This document shows positions 16,891 through 26,448 of a stretch of 64,000 nucleotides of DNA, in pieces. Location of the stretch: positions 186,001 through 250,000 of the forward strand of contig NZ_JBGQOG010000002.1 in the NCBI RefSeq assembly GCF_052113705.1, written 5' to 3'. The notes under the pieces are model-generated. The model was given only the letters and a program-made list of their open reading frames with translations, was not told the origin of the DNA and ran no database searches. This stretch comes from JBGQOG01 sp052113705. Its GTDB lineage: Bacteria > Pseudomonadota > Alphaproteobacteria > Rhodobacterales > Rhodobacteraceae. The translations under genes were made by a program, and so were the position numbers. Each line of letters opens with the position of its first letter. The first letter of the stretch is position 1.

Positions 16891-18507
16891 ATGTCAGATC
16901 AGAATGTGACCAACTGGACCCGGCACGACGATGCAGCGGTCGAAAACGCGATCCGCCGCGGCGCATCCCGGCGCGATCTTTTGCGGATGCTGATGGCATC
17001 GGGTGTCGCCGTCATGGCGGGCGGCACGCTGTTGGGCCGCGCGCAGGCACAGACCGCGGCCACGCCGAAAAAGGGCGGCCATCTGGTGACTGCGCTGTGG
17101 CACGGCTCAACCGCCGACACGCTGGACCCGGCCAAGGCCGCGAGCGCGCCGGATTACATCCGCTGTGCATCAAGCTATAACCGTCTGACGTTCCTTGATG
17201 AAAACAGCGAAATCCAGATGGAACTGGCCGAGCGCATCGACACTGATGATGCGCAAACCTGGACCGTACACCTGAAGCCGGGCATCACCTTCCATGATGG
17301 GAGCACGCTGACCTCGGCCGATGTCGTGTTCTCGCTGGCGCGGCATCTGGACGAGGCGACGGGGTCCAAGGTCAATTCGATCGCCAAGCAGATGTCGGAA
17401 ATCACCGCCATTGATCCGCTGACCCTGCGCATCGTGCTGAGCAGCCCCAACGCGGATCTGACCACGATTCTGGCGCTGAACCACTTCATGATCGTCAAGG
17501 ACGGCACCACCGATTTCAACAAGGGCATCGGCACCGGCCCGTTCATCGTTGAAACCTTCGAGCCGGGCGTGCGCTCGGTGCACCAGCGCAACCCGAATTA
17601 CTTCAAGCCGGGGCTGCCGCATCTGGACAGCCATGAGCTGTTCGCCATTCCCGATGATGCCTCGCGCGTCAATGCGCTGGTTTCGGATCAGATCCAGATT
17701 GCCGGGTCGATCAATCCGCGCGCCGTCCGCCAGCTGGAAGCGAGTGGCAAGGCGCGTGGCGTTGCGGAAAACCTCGGCAATTACACCAATATGAACATGC
17801 GTCTGGATATGGACCCCGGCCAGAAGGCAGGCTTTGCCGAGGGGATGAAATATCTGATGGACCGCGAGACCATCCTGCAATCGGCCCTGCGCGGTATGGG
17901 CGAGATCGGGAATGACCAGCCCGTTCCCCCGATCAACCGCTATCACAACCCCAATGTGCTGCCGCGCGCCTATGATCCGGACCGGGCGAAAAGCCTGTTT
18001 GAAAAGGCCGGAGTGCTCGGCCAGAAAATTCCGGTGATCGCGTCGGATGCGGCGCTGTCCTCGGTGGATATGGCCACGATCATTCAGGCCTCGGGCCGTG
18101 GCATCGGGCTGGATCTCGATGTGCAGCGGATGCCGGCGGATGGCTACTGGTCGAACTACTGGCTGAAATCACCGATCCATTTCGGCAATATCAACCCGCG
18201 CCCAACGCCCGATATCCTGTTCTCGCTGCTGTATAAATCCGATGCGGCCTGGAATGAGAGCCAGTATAAATCCGAGAAGTTCGACAGCATGCTGATCGAG
18301 GCGCGCGGCATGCTCGATGAGGAGAAGCGGACCGAGATCTATTGGGAGATGCAAGAGATGGTCGCCAATGAGGCCGGCACCGCCATCCCCTGTTTCATCG
18401 CCGATATCGCCGGGCTGTCAAACCGGGTGAAGGGCTGGAAACCCAACCCGCTGGGCGGCATGATGGGCTATGTTTTCCCGGAATACTGCTGGCTCGAAGA
18501 CGCGTGA
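16891..18507 (+). CDS. ABC transporter substrate-binding protein, peptide/nickel (SBP family 5), Tat-exported
   Basis: Periplasmic binding protein of 538 residues for the importer encoded by the next three genes. The N-terminus carries a twin-arginine motif (SRRDLLRM, Arg27-Arg28), a hydrophobic stretch VAVMAGGTLLG and an AQAQ cleavage site near residue 54, so it is probably exported folded. The mature part starts KKGGHLVTALWHGSTADTLDP and has the family-5 signature with WTVHLKPGITFHDGSTLTSADVVFSL. Family members bind di/oligopeptides, opines, nickel or sugars; the ligand is unknown. Start 16891 has AGGGA upstream; an alternative in-frame ATG at 16807 would add 28 residues before the Tat motif. 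Confidence 0.9.
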   Translation: MSDQNVTNWTRHDDAAVENAIRRGASRRDLLRMLMASGVAVMAGGTLLGRAQAQTAATPKKGGHLVTALWHGSTADTLDPAKAASAPDYIRCASSYNRLTFLDENSEIQMELAERIDTDDAQTWTVHLKPGITFHDGSTLTSADVVFSLARHLDEATGSKVNSIAKQMSEITAIDPLTLRIVLSSPNADLTTILALNHFMIVKDGTTDFNKGIGTGPFIVETFEPGVRSVHQRNPNYFKPGLPHLDSHELFAIPDDASRVNALVSDQIQIAGSINPRAVRQLEASGKARGVAENLGNYTNMNMRLDMDPGQKAGFAEGMKYLMDRETILQSALRGMGEIGNDQPVPPINRYHNPNVLPRAYDPDRAKSLFEKAGVLGQKIPVIASDAALSSVDMATIIQASGRGIGLDLDVQRMPADGYWSNYWLKSPIHFGNINPRPTPDILFSLLYKSDAAWNESQYKSEKFDSMLIEARGMLDEEKRTEIYWEMQEMVANEAGTAIPCFIADIAGLSNRVKGWKPNPLGGMMGYVFPEYCWLEDA

Positions 18508-18577
18508 TCCGATGGGGATGGCGCCCCCGCGCGCCATCCCGACCTTGCCCGCAAGCCCCCTTCGGAGAACGCCGCCC

Positions 18578-19540
18578 ATGATCCGTTTTCTCACCCCCAC
18601 GATCCTTGTCGGGCGCCGTCTGGCGCTGACCTTGCTGACGTTGCTGATCGTGTCTTTCATCGTGTTTTTCGCGACTGCCCTGCTGCCCGGCGACGTGGCC
18701 GAGATCTTACTGGGGCAGGCCTCGACCCCCGAAGCCGCCGCCGGTCTGCGGCAGGCGATGGGCGTCGACCAACCCGCGGCGCAACGCTTTGTGATCTGGC
18801 TGACAGGGCTGCTGCGGGGCGATCTTGGCACATCCTATGTGACCGGAATGCCGGTGGCAGAGATGATCGGTGACCGGCTGAACAACTCCTTGCGGCTGGC
18901 TGGGCTCACGGCTCTGGTGGCGGTGCCCGTCTCGCTGTTTCTGGGGATCACGGCGGCGATGTGGCGCGGGTCGGCCTATGACCGGATCGTGTCGGCGGTG
19001 ACGATTTCGCTGATTTCGGTGCCGGAATTCATGGTCGCCACGGTGGCGGTGCTGGTGTTTGCGGTCTGGCTGCAATGGCTGCCCGCGCTGAGCTATGGCG
19101 GTTTGCGCGCCGACAGCCTGTGGCAGATGCTGCAGTTCTACGCGATGCCGGTGATGACGCTGGCCTTCGTGGTCTCGGCGCAGATGATCCGGATGACGCG
19201 CGCCGCTGTCATCGAAACCATCGACACCCCCTATGTCGAGATGGCGCTGCTGAAAGGCGCCTCGCGCCGCCGCATGGTGCTGCACCATGCCCTGCCAAAT
19301 GCGCTCGGGCCCATCGCCAATGCGATGGCGCTGTCGCTGTCCTATCTCCTCGGCGGTGTCATCATCGTCGAGACGATTTTCAATTATCCCGGCGTTGCCA
19401 AGCTGATGCTTGATTCGGTCGCCACCCGCGATCTGCCGCTGATCCAGGCCTGCACGATCCTGTTCTGCGCAAGCTATCTCTTGCTGATCGCGCTGGCCGA
19501 TATCGTGGCGATCCTGTCCAACCCGAGGCTGCGGAAATGA
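18578..19540 (+). CDS. ABC transporter permease, DppB/OppB type
   Basis: First integral membrane subunit of the importer, 320 residues with six transmembrane helices. The binding-protein-dependent transport motif (EAA loop) is seen at VEMALLKGASRRRMVLHHALPNALGPI. N-terminal LTLLTLLIVSFIVFFATALLPGD and the GDLGTSYVTG block are typical of DppB. The stop overlaps the start of the second permease by four bases (ATGA). GGAG lies about ten bases upstream of the chosen ATG. Confidence 0.94.
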   Translation: MIRFLTPTILVGRRLALTLLTLLIVSFIVFFATALLPGDVAEILLGQASTPEAAAGLRQAMGVDQPAAQRFVIWLTGLLRGDLGTSYVTGMPVAEMIGDRLNNSLRLAGLTALVAVPVSLFLGITAAMWRGSAYDRIVSAVTISLISVPEFMVATVAVLVFAVWLQWLPALSYGGLRADSLWQMLQFYAMPVMTLAFVVSAQMIRMTRAAVIETIDTPYVEMALLKGASRRRMVLHHALPNALGPIANAMALSLSYLLGGVIIVETIFNYPGVAKLMLDSVATRDLPLIQACTILFCASYLLLIALADIVAILSNPRLRK

Positions 19541-20400
19541 CCATGACCCATGACACCAAAGACGCCGCAGCCCGGCCCGCGCCCGGCCCGCGCATCCATT
19601 TCAACTGGACGGGCCGGATTTCGCTGTGCGTCATCTTGTTCTGGGCCTGCATCGCCCTGTTCGGCGGTTGGCTGGCCACCTATCCCGTCGGCCAGATCAT
19701 CGACATGGATTATTTCGGGCCGGTCAGCGCCAAGCTGTGGCTGGGATCCGATTATCTGGGCCGCGATATGTTTTCGCGGATTCTGGTGGGCGCGCGCTAC
19801 ACCGTTGGCATTTCGATGGCCGCGGTCACGCTGGCCTGTGTAGCCGGGGTTGTGCTGGGCATGATCGCGGCGGTGGTCGGCGGGGCCTTTGACATGGTGC
19901 TGTCGCGGCTGCTGGACGCGCTGAACGGCATCCCGTCCCTGCTGTTCGGCCTCGTGGTGGTGGCGGCCATCGGCTCGTCGCTGGAGGTGCTGATCGTGAT
20001 GCTCGGGGTGGTCTATATGCCGGGTTCGTACCGTTTTGCCCGTGCCCTGGCGGTCAATGTCAACGCGATGGATTTCGTGACCGTGGCCCGCGCCCGGGGC
20101 GAGCGGACCCCCTATCTGATCGTGCAGGAAATCCTGCCCAGCATCACCGGCCCGGTTCTGGCCGATGTCGGCTTGCGCTTTGTCTACATCGTGCTGGTAC
20201 TCTCGGGCCTGTCGTTCCTGGGGCTTGGCGTGCAGCCGCCCAACGCGGACTGGGGTGCCCTCGTGCGCGAAAACATCGCCGGTCTTTCGATGGGGGCACC
20301 GGCCGTATTGTTCCCGTCACTGGCCATCGCCTCGCTGACCATTTCGATGAACCTCTTCATCGACAACCTGCCCACCATCATCCGGGACCGCAGCGCATGA
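19537..20400 (+). CDS. ABC transporter permease, DppC/OppC type
   Basis: Second permease, 287 residues. It shows the DppC features LGSDYLGRDMFSRILVGARYT after the first helix, the EAA loop TVARARGERTPYLIVQEILPSI and the C-terminal GLGVQPPNADWGALVREN. It overlaps the preceding permease and the following ATPase by four bases each (ATGA), so the three genes are tightly coupled. Confidence 0.95.
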   Translation: MTMTHDTKDAAARPAPGPRIHFNWTGRISLCVILFWACIALFGGWLATYPVGQIIDMDYFGPVSAKLWLGSDYLGRDMFSRILVGARYTVGISMAAVTLACVAGVVLGMIAAVVGGAFDMVLSRLLDALNGIPSLLFGLVVVAAIGSSLEVLIVMLGVVYMPGSYRFARALAVNVNAMDFVTVARARGERTPYLIVQEILPSITGPVLADVGLRFVYIVLVLSGLSFLGLGVQPPNADWGALVRENIAGLSMGAPAVLFPSLAIASLTISMNLFIDNLPTIIRDRSA

Positions 20401-22067
20401 TCGACAGTTTGACCCCCACCCCCGCAACCGCCCCGCTGATGGAAATCCGCGACCTCAAGATCGGGGCGGTCACCGATTCCGGCCGCAAGGTGCAGATCAT
20501 CCGTGGCGTGTCCTTTGACGTGCATGAAGGTGAGGTCGTGGCCCTGATCGGCGAATCCGGCTCGGGCAAGACCACGATCGCGCTGTCGCTGTTGGGCCAT
20601 ACCCGAAAGGGCTGCACTTTCCTCAGCGGCTCCATCCGCATTGGCGGGCAAAACCTGGTGATCCTGTCCAATGCCGGGCGGGCGAAACTGCGCGGCACCC
20701 GCATGGCCTATGTGCCGCAGTCGGCCGCCGCCGCCTTCAACCCAAGCCGCCGCATTCTGGAGCAGGTGATCGAGATCACCCGCATCCACGGCGTGATGCC
20801 CAAACCGGAGGCCGAGGCCAAGGCCCGCGATCTGTTCCGCGCGCTGGCCTTGCCGGACCCCGACACCATCGGGGAGCGCTATCCGCATCAGGTCTCGGGC
20901 GGGCAGTTGCAGCGTCTGGCCGCGGCAATGGCGCTGATCGCCGATCCCTCGCTGGTGGTGTTTGACGAGCCGACCACCGCGCTTGACGTCACCACCCAGA
21001 TCGAGGTGCTGCGCGCCTTCAAATCGGTGATGCGGCGGGGGGGCCTGGCGGGCGTTTATGTCAGCCATGATCTGGCTGTTGTGGCACAAGTGGCGGACCG
21101 CATCATCGTGCTGCGCGACGGCGAGATCCAGGAGCAGGGCACGACCCGCCAGATCCTTGAAAATCCGCAGCACCCCTACACCCGCGAACTGCTGGCGGCG
21201 TTCAAACCGGTGCACCGCGTTCCGGCCGCCGCCGCCGCACCTGAAAAGCGGCCGCGCTTCATCCTTGAGGCCAATAACATCTGCGCCGGATACGGACCGA
21301 TCCATGATGGAGAGCCGCGGTTCAAGGTTCTGGACCGGGTCAGCTTCCGGTTGGAAAAGGGCCGCAATCTGGGCGTGATCGGGGAGTCAGGTTCGGGGAA
21401 ATCAACGCTGGCGCGCGCGCTGGCGGGCATCCTGCCCGCCTATCGCGGTGAAACGCAGCTGGATGGCCAGCAACTGGACTCCGATCTGAAGAACCGCTCG
21501 CGCGAAGAGTTGCGGCGGATGCAGATGGTGTTTCAGCTGGCCGATACCGCGTTGAATCCAACGCGCTCGGTGGGCAATATTCTGGGCCGCCCGCTGACTT
21601 TCTACGACGGGATCCGCGGGGCTGAGTGCGAGCGGCGGGTGATTGAGCTGCTGGAGATGGTGCATCTGCCCGCCGCCATGCGCCACCGCCTGCCGGGCGA
21701 ATTGTCGGGCGGCCAGAAGCAGCGGGTGAATTTCGCCCGCGCGCTGGCCGCCAAACCGCAGGTTATCCTCTGTGATGAGGTCACCTCGGCGCTGGACACC
21801 GTGGTCGCGGCCTCGATCCTTGAGCTGTTGACGGAATTGCAGCGGGAACTGGGGGTCAGCTACCTGTTCATCAGCCACCATCTGTCGACGGTTCAGGCCA
21901 TCTGCGATGACGTTCTGGTCATGTACAAAGGCCGGATGGTCGAGGCGCTGCCGGCAGAAGATCTGGCGGAACGGGCAACCCATCCCTATTCGCGCAAGCT
22001 GATCGCCTCGGTGCCGCAGCTTGACCCGGCCTGGCTTGACGGGGTGGATCTGGCCACCGTCGACTGA
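20397..22067 (+). CDS. Fused DppD-DppF-type ABC transporter ATPase (two nucleotide-binding domains)
   Basis: A 556-residue protein carrying both ATPase domains of the importer. Domain 1 has Walker A GESGSGKTT at about residues 52-60, signature SGGQLQRLAAAMAL and Walker B VVFDEPTTALD. Domain 2 has Walker A GESGSGKST at about 329-337, signature LSGGQKQRVNFARAL and Walker B VILCDEVTSALD. The linker region has HPYTRELLAAF, the C-terminal mark of DppD proteins. Both catalytic sites look intact. It ends six bases before the convergent lrp-type regulator gene. Confidence 0.95.
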   Translation: MIDSLTPTPATAPLMEIRDLKIGAVTDSGRKVQIIRGVSFDVHEGEVVALIGESGSGKTTIALSLLGHTRKGCTFLSGSIRIGGQNLVILSNAGRAKLRGTRMAYVPQSAAAAFNPSRRILEQVIEITRIHGVMPKPEAEAKARDLFRALALPDPDTIGERYPHQVSGGQLQRLAAAMALIADPSLVVFDEPTTALDVTTQIEVLRAFKSVMRRGGLAGVYVSHDLAVVAQVADRIIVLRDGEIQEQGTTRQILENPQHPYTRELLAAFKPVHRVPAAAAAPEKRPRFILEANNICAGYGPIHDGEPRFKVLDRVSFRLEKGRNLGVIGESGSGKSTLARALAGILPAYRGETQLDGQQLDSDLKNRSREELRRMQMVFQLADTALNPTRSVGNILGRPLTFYDGIRGAECERRVIELLEMVHLPAAMRHRLPGELSGGQKQRVNFARALAAKPQVILCDEVTSALDTVVAASILELLTELQRELGVSYLFISHHLSTVQAICDDVLVMYKGRMVEALPAEDLAERATHPYSRKLIASVPQLDPAWLDGVDLATVD

Positions 22068-22073
22068 GGGTGA

Positions 22074-22580
22074 TCAGTCCGGCTCGACGTTGGTTTCAAA
22101 CAGGCGCATCAGCGGCGCTTCGGCCTTCACGAAGGGTGATTTGATCACGATATAACTGAAATATTTGTCGATCTCAAAACTGGGGTCGTCAAGCAGCCGT
22201 TCGACGACGGCCTGATAATCGGCAATGCCGGCGGTGACGAATTTCAGCAGATAATCATACCCGCCCGACACCATATGGCATTCCACACAGCCTTCGATTT
22301 TCTCGGCCGCCTGCTGGAACCGCGAGAAATTGTTCGGGCGGTGGCTCTTCAGCGTGACTTCGGTAAAAACGGTCAGCGTTTCGCCCAGCTTTGAAGTGTC
22401 GATCTGCGCGGTATAGCCGGTGATGAATCCCGCCGATTGCAGTTTCTTGACCCGCATCAGACAGGGCGAGGGCGAAAGGTTCACCCGCTCGGCCAATTCG
22501 ACATTGCTGATCCGGCCGTTGCGTTGCAGCTCGACCAGCACTTTCAGGTCAATCCGATCAAGCTTGTGGCGAACGGTCAT
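22074..22580 (-). CDS. Lrp/AsnC family transcriptional regulator
   Basis: A 168-residue regulator. The N-terminal winged helix is DRIDLKVLVELQRNGRISNVELAERVNLSPSPCLMRVKKL, and the C-terminal RAM (ligand-binding) domain contains VECHMVSGGYDYLLKFVT. Members sense amino acids and control their transport or catabolism, which fits the importer and catabolic genes on both sides. AAAGGA lies six bases before the ATG. A CCTGT-N6-ACAGG inverted repeat at 22628-22643 upstream could be an operator, but the Lrp consensus is too loose to be sure. Confidence 0.94.
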   Translation of the reverse strand: MTVRHKLDRIDLKVLVELQRNGRISNVELAERVNLSPSPCLMRVKKLQSAGFITGYTAQIDTSKLGETLTVFTEVTLKSHRPNNFSRFQQAAEKIEGCVECHMVSGGYDYLLKFVTAGIADYQAVVERLLDDPSFEIDKYFSYIVIKSPFVKAEAPLMRLFETNVEPD

Positions 22581-22770
22581 GCGCGGTCCTTTCCGGTGGC
22601 ATAATCTGGGACATACCACGCCACCATCCTGTGTCCAGACAGGCGTGCCTGCGCTGCCGTCTCCGGATGCGGGCGGGGCCGCCACGGCGGTGACAGCGGC
22701 GCGGGTCCGGCGCGCGGGGGGCGAGGCTTATGTTCAGGACCATTCCGCCGCGCATGGCCCCGTTGAAGGC

Positions 22771-24207
22771 TCAGGGCGCGCCGTAGCCGATGATGGCTTT
22801 GGTCTCCAGAAACTCTTCAAGGCCGAAGCGGCCGTATTCGCGGCCGTTGCCGGATTGTTTATAGCCGCCAAAAGGTGCTTCGGGATCCCAGGCGGGGTTG
22901 TTCAGATGCACCTGACCGGCGCGGATGCGCATTGCAAAGCGGCGTGCCCGGTCGGCATTGGCCGATTGCACATGCGCGCCCAGACCATAGATGGTGTCAT
23001 TGGCGATCTCTGCGGCATGGTCTTCGTCATCATAGGGCAGGATCACCAGCACCGGACCAAAGATTTCCTGCTGCGCGATCTGCATACCGGTGGCCACATT
23101 GGAAAACACGGTGGGGCGGGCGAAATATCCGCGTTCCAGCCCCTCGGGTCGCCCCATGCCACCGGCGATCAGCGTGGCCCCCTCGGCAATGCCGGTGCTG
23201 ATCATCTTTTGCACCCGCTCCCATTGCGCCTGGTTGGCGATGGGGCCCATGTCGGTGGCGGCGTCCTGCGGATCGCCCAGGCGGATGGCTGCAGCGGCGC
23301 GGGCCGCCAGCCCTTCAACCTCGCGCAGGCGCGCGCGCGGCACCAGCATCCGGGTGGGGGCACTGCACGATTGCCCGACATTGCGCATGCCCGCCAGCAG
23401 ACCCTTTTCGACCGCCACCCCGAAATCGGCATCCTCAAGCAGCACATTGGGGGATTTCCCGCCCAGTTCCTGCACGACGCGCTTGACGCCCGCGGCGGCG
23501 CCGCGCGCGACCGCGGCCCCGGCGCCGGTCGAGCCGGTGATGGAAATCGCATCCACCTCCGGATGCGCCGCCAAAGCCGCGCCCACCACCGGGCCGGTGC
23601 CGCCGATCATGTTGAACACCCCGGCGGGTGCGCCCGCATCTGCGACCACCTGCGCGAAGAGCAGCGCGCTGTAGGGTGACAGCTCACTGGGTTTCAGGAC
23701 CACCGTGCAGCCCGCGGCCAGCGCGGGCGCGACCTTGGCGGTGATCTGGTACAGCGGCCAGTTCCAGGGCGTGATCAGCGCGGCGACGCCGATCGCCTCG
23801 CGCGCGATGGCGGTGGTGCCCTGATGCGACAGGAACGGATAGCGCAGCACCCCTTCGGCCTGCACGCGCAGATGCTCCGCCGCGAATGGCACCTGCGCAT
23901 TACGGGCGAAGGTGATGGCACAGCCCATTTCCGTGGCGATGGCCCGGGCGAATTCCTCGGCACGCGCGAGGATCAGCGCATGGATGCGCCCCAGCAGATC
24001 CGCGCGCGCCTGCGTCGTCGTTTGCGCGAAACCGGGAAAGGCCCGACGGGCGGCGGCAACCGCCGCATCCACCTCGGCCGGCGTGCCCGCCGCGATCTGG
24101 CCGATCGGGGTTTCGGTGGCGGGGTTGATGACGGTCAGAAAACCCGGCTGTGCAGCAGGCTGCCAGCGGCCGTCGATAAAGAAATCGTCTGCATGGGCGG
24201 GCGTCAT
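22771..24207 (-). CDS. NAD(P)-dependent aldehyde dehydrogenase family protein
   Basis: A 478-residue class I/II aldehyde dehydrogenase. Catalytic Cys281 is in GQSCSAPTR, the general base Glu247 in VQELGGKSPN, and the oxyanion Asn149 in TPWNWPL; the NAD-binding ITGSTGAG is at about 223-230. All are intact, so it should oxidise an aldehyde to an acid in the cytoplasm. It lies 27 bases downstream of a DadA-like oxidase gene on the same strand. Together with the PuuB-like oxidase it could form a PuuB-PuuC type amine-to-acid sequence; the aldehyde is unknown. Confidence 0.94.
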   Translation of the reverse strand: MTPAHADDFFIDGRWQPAAQPGFLTVINPATETPIGQIAAGTPAEVDAAVAAARRAFPGFAQTTTQARADLLGRIHALILARAEEFARAIATEMGCAITFARNAQVPFAAEHLRVQAEGVLRYPFLSHQGTTAIAREAIGVAALITPWNWPLYQITAKVAPALAAGCTVVLKPSELSPYSALLFAQVVADAGAPAGVFNMIGGTGPVVGAALAAHPEVDAISITGSTGAGAAVARGAAAGVKRVVQELGGKSPNVLLEDADFGVAVEKGLLAGMRNVGQSCSAPTRMLVPRARLREVEGLAARAAAAIRLGDPQDAATDMGPIANQAQWERVQKMISTGIAEGATLIAGGMGRPEGLERGYFARPTVFSNVATGMQIAQQEIFGPVLVILPYDDEDHAAEIANDTIYGLGAHVQSANADRARRFAMRIRAGQVHLNNPAWDPEAPFGGYKQSGNGREYGRFGLEEFLETKAIIGYGAP

Positions 24208-24234
24208 GAAGGGGCCTGTCGGTTGGGGGAAAGG

Positions 24235-25560
24235 TCAGAAATCAGACACTTTGCCGCGCACGCTTTTCAGCAGGCGGGCCAGTGCATATTCGGCGTGGTC
24301 GCAGGCGGGGGTCTTGCCCAGCACCAGATCGGCGATCAGCCGTCCCGCGCCCGGGCCGATGCCGAAACCATGGCCGGAAAAGCCCGCCGCCAGCACGAAT
24401 CCGTCCGGCCCCACGGTGGGGTCAATCACCGGCACCGCATCGGGCGTGCAGTCGATATAGCCCGACCAGCTGGTCTGGATCGCCACATCTTTCAGCTGCG
24501 GGAGCAGCGCATAGGCCTGCCGCAATGTTCTGGCGATCATCCGCGCGTCGGGGGTGGGATCCAGCGTCCGGCAGCGCTCCATCGGGGTGGGCTGGTCCAT
24601 GCGCCAGATGCTGCGTGTTTCATGCCCATAGCCAAGGGCGCGGAAATCGCCGGGGGTCAGCACGCGCCAGCGCCGGGCAAACATCGGCAGAAAATGCCGT
24701 GCGAAGCGGATGCTTTGCGGCGTCGGATCGACGCGCGCCAGGCCTGAAATGGCAACACCCAGGCCGCCATCGCCGCGCCGCGTCACATTGGCCGCGGCCG
24801 TGTGCAGCGCGGCGGGCAGATCAAGGTCATTGGGCTGCAGCGACACCACCGTCGAGCGGACGGTCGTTTGTGGCATGGTGATGCCCATCTGGTTCACGAA
24901 GGAAGAGGCCCAGGCACCGCCGGCCATGACCACGCGGGTGGTGGCGATGACGCCTTTTTCGGTGATCACCCCGGTCACCCGCCCGGCCGCGGTCTCAATC
25001 CCGCGTGCCGCGCAGTTCTGATGCGCCGCGCTGCCATATTTCGCCAGCCCTGCCGCGATCAGCGGTGCGGCGCGCGACGGGTCTGCCGTGCCATCCGAGG
25101 GAGACCAGACGCCGCCCTTCCACGATTGCCCGGTGGCACGGCCGCGCGCATTGGCTTCGGTGGCGGAGAGCATGCGCGTATCAACCCCTTCGCCGCGCGC
25201 GAATTTCCCCCAGGCGTCCCATGTCTCGATCTCGGCCGCGTCGCGCGACAGATACAGCAGACCGCAGCGGCGAAAGCCGAGATCCACGCCCAGATCCGCC
25301 GCGATCTCTTCCCAAAGCTGCAGGCTCAGGCGCGCCATCGGCAGTTCGCGGGCATCGCGGTTTTGCTGGCGGCACCAGCCCCAGTTGCGGCTGGATTGTT
25401 CAGCGCCGATCCGGCCCTTTTCGATCAGCGCCACCTGCAGACCTTCGCGTGCGAGGAAATAGGCGGTGGTGGTGCCGATGATGCCGCCGCCGATCACGAC
25501 GACATCTGCCTGTTTTGGCAGATCGGACGCGGTTTCGATGTTCAAAAGGGGCGCGGGCAT
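24235..25560 (-). CDS. FAD-dependent oxidoreductase, D-amino-acid/sarcosine oxidase (DAO) family
   Basis: A 441-residue DAO-fold flavoenzyme. It has VVVIGGGIIGTTTAYFLAREG near residues 20-40, followed by GRIGAEQSSRNWGWCRQQNRDARELPMA, which is a signature of DadA/OrdL-like oxidases in amino-acid catabolic clusters, and the C-terminal SGYIDCTPDAVPVIDPTVG and GFSGHGFGIGPGAGR. Likely substrates are a D-amino acid or N-methyl amino acid, giving an imine or keto acid. The ATG at 25560 is preceded by AGGAG. Its downstream neighbour is the aldehyde dehydrogenase; the cupin gene lies upstream. Confidence 0.9.
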   Translation of the reverse strand: MPAPLLNIETASDLPKQADVVVIGGGIIGTTTAYFLAREGLQVALIEKGRIGAEQSSRNWGWCRQQNRDARELPMARLSLQLWEEIAADLGVDLGFRRCGLLYLSRDAAEIETWDAWGKFARGEGVDTRMLSATEANARGRATGQSWKGGVWSPSDGTADPSRAAPLIAAGLAKYGSAAHQNCAARGIETAAGRVTGVITEKGVIATTRVVMAGGAWASSFVNQMGITMPQTTVRSTVVSLQPNDLDLPAALHTAAANVTRRGDGGLGVAISGLARVDPTPQSIRFARHFLPMFARRWRVLTPGDFRALGYGHETRSIWRMDQPTPMERCRTLDPTPDARMIARTLRQAYALLPQLKDVAIQTSWSGYIDCTPDAVPVIDPTVGPDGFVLAAGFSGHGFGIGPGAGRLIADLVLGKTPACDHAEYALARLLKSVRGKVSDF

Positions 25561-25768
25561 GGGGACTCCTGATCCTGTCTTACGGCGAGTATAGGCCACC
25601 CAGACCCGGCAGGCTGCGGAATGGCGGGGCGGGTGCGGCATATTCTGCCTTGCGTCCCCTGCTTTGCAGTCACATCTGGCGCGGTTGATGGCCGGGGCAC
25701 CGTTGGGGTGGGGCGGGGCCGGGGAGAGGCGGGGGGACATCTTGCCCCGCCTGCGCCCGCACCGGGTG

Positions 25769-26122
25769 TCAGCCGACCATCACATAGAGCTTTCGCATCT
25801 TTTCGATGGTCTTCCAGCGGCCTGAGTAGCCCGGCTTCATCACGAAGCTGTCGCCGGCGCGATAGGTGACCGGGGGTTGGCCATCCTCGGTCAGTTCAAC
25901 GACACCTTCAAGGATGTGGCAAAACTCAAAATATGCACCCTTGATCGAGATATTCTCGCCCGGGGTGCCTTCGAAAACGCCGGTGCGGACCGTGCCGTCG
26001 CGGGACTCGTCCAGCGCCCAGACCCGGAACTCGGGGTTGCCCGCAAGGATCTTGGCCGGATCCACCTCACTGATTTTCGGATCACCGAGATTGGCCGGGT
26101 CGATGGATTTCAACAATGTCAT
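25769..26122 (-). CDS. Cupin domain protein (DUF861 / ureidoglycine aminohydrolase-like)
   Basis: A 117-residue single-domain cupin. The barrel is seen in RTGVFEGTPGENISIKGAYFEFCHILEGVVELTEDG and then YRAGDSFVMKPGYSGRW. These are the two cupin motifs, but the first lacks most of the usual metal histidines (only one His in FCHILEG), as in the (S)-ureidoglycine aminohydrolase-like group. Function is unknown. Such small cupins often accompany amino-acid oxidases and aldehyde dehydrogenases, as here. Confidence 0.85.
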   Translation of the reverse strand: MTLLKSIDPANLGDPKISEVDPAKILAGNPEFRVWALDESRDGTVRTGVFEGTPGENISIKGAYFEFCHILEGVVELTEDGQPPVTYRAGDSFVMKPGYSGRWKTIEKMRKLYVMVG

Positions 26123-26448
26123 GGGAGCCTCGTTCGGGTCAGGGATACAGGGGAGAGTCTAGGTCTGTGCCCACAGCTTTTGGCACTGCATCGCCCCGCC
26201 GCCGAGGTGGAAAACGCGGCAGAGCGCCCCTGGAGCCGCAGCATATCCTGCCGCCTGAACCGCGATCCGTAGGGCGTGGCGCGCCGCCGTGACATCTGGC
26301 GTGCCACGGCGCTGATTGGTGGGGCGTCCCGCTGGGGCGGGGGGCAGGGAAGTGCGCCGTCCCCCCGGCAAGTGCGGGGGCAGCTGCCCGCGTTGCCCGG
26401 CCGTTGCCGTTGCTGTTGCCACCGCCGTCGGGCCATCCGGTCCCCGCG
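26123..26448. other. Gene-free stretch between cupin and cyclodeaminase-family gene
   Basis: 326 bases with no reading frame that resembles a protein family. It should hold the promoter of the minus-strand cupin gene. It is rich in G+C and short inverted repeats, for example the CCCCCGGC...GCGGGGG area near 26360. I cannot identify an operator or an RNA. Confidence 0.4.
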
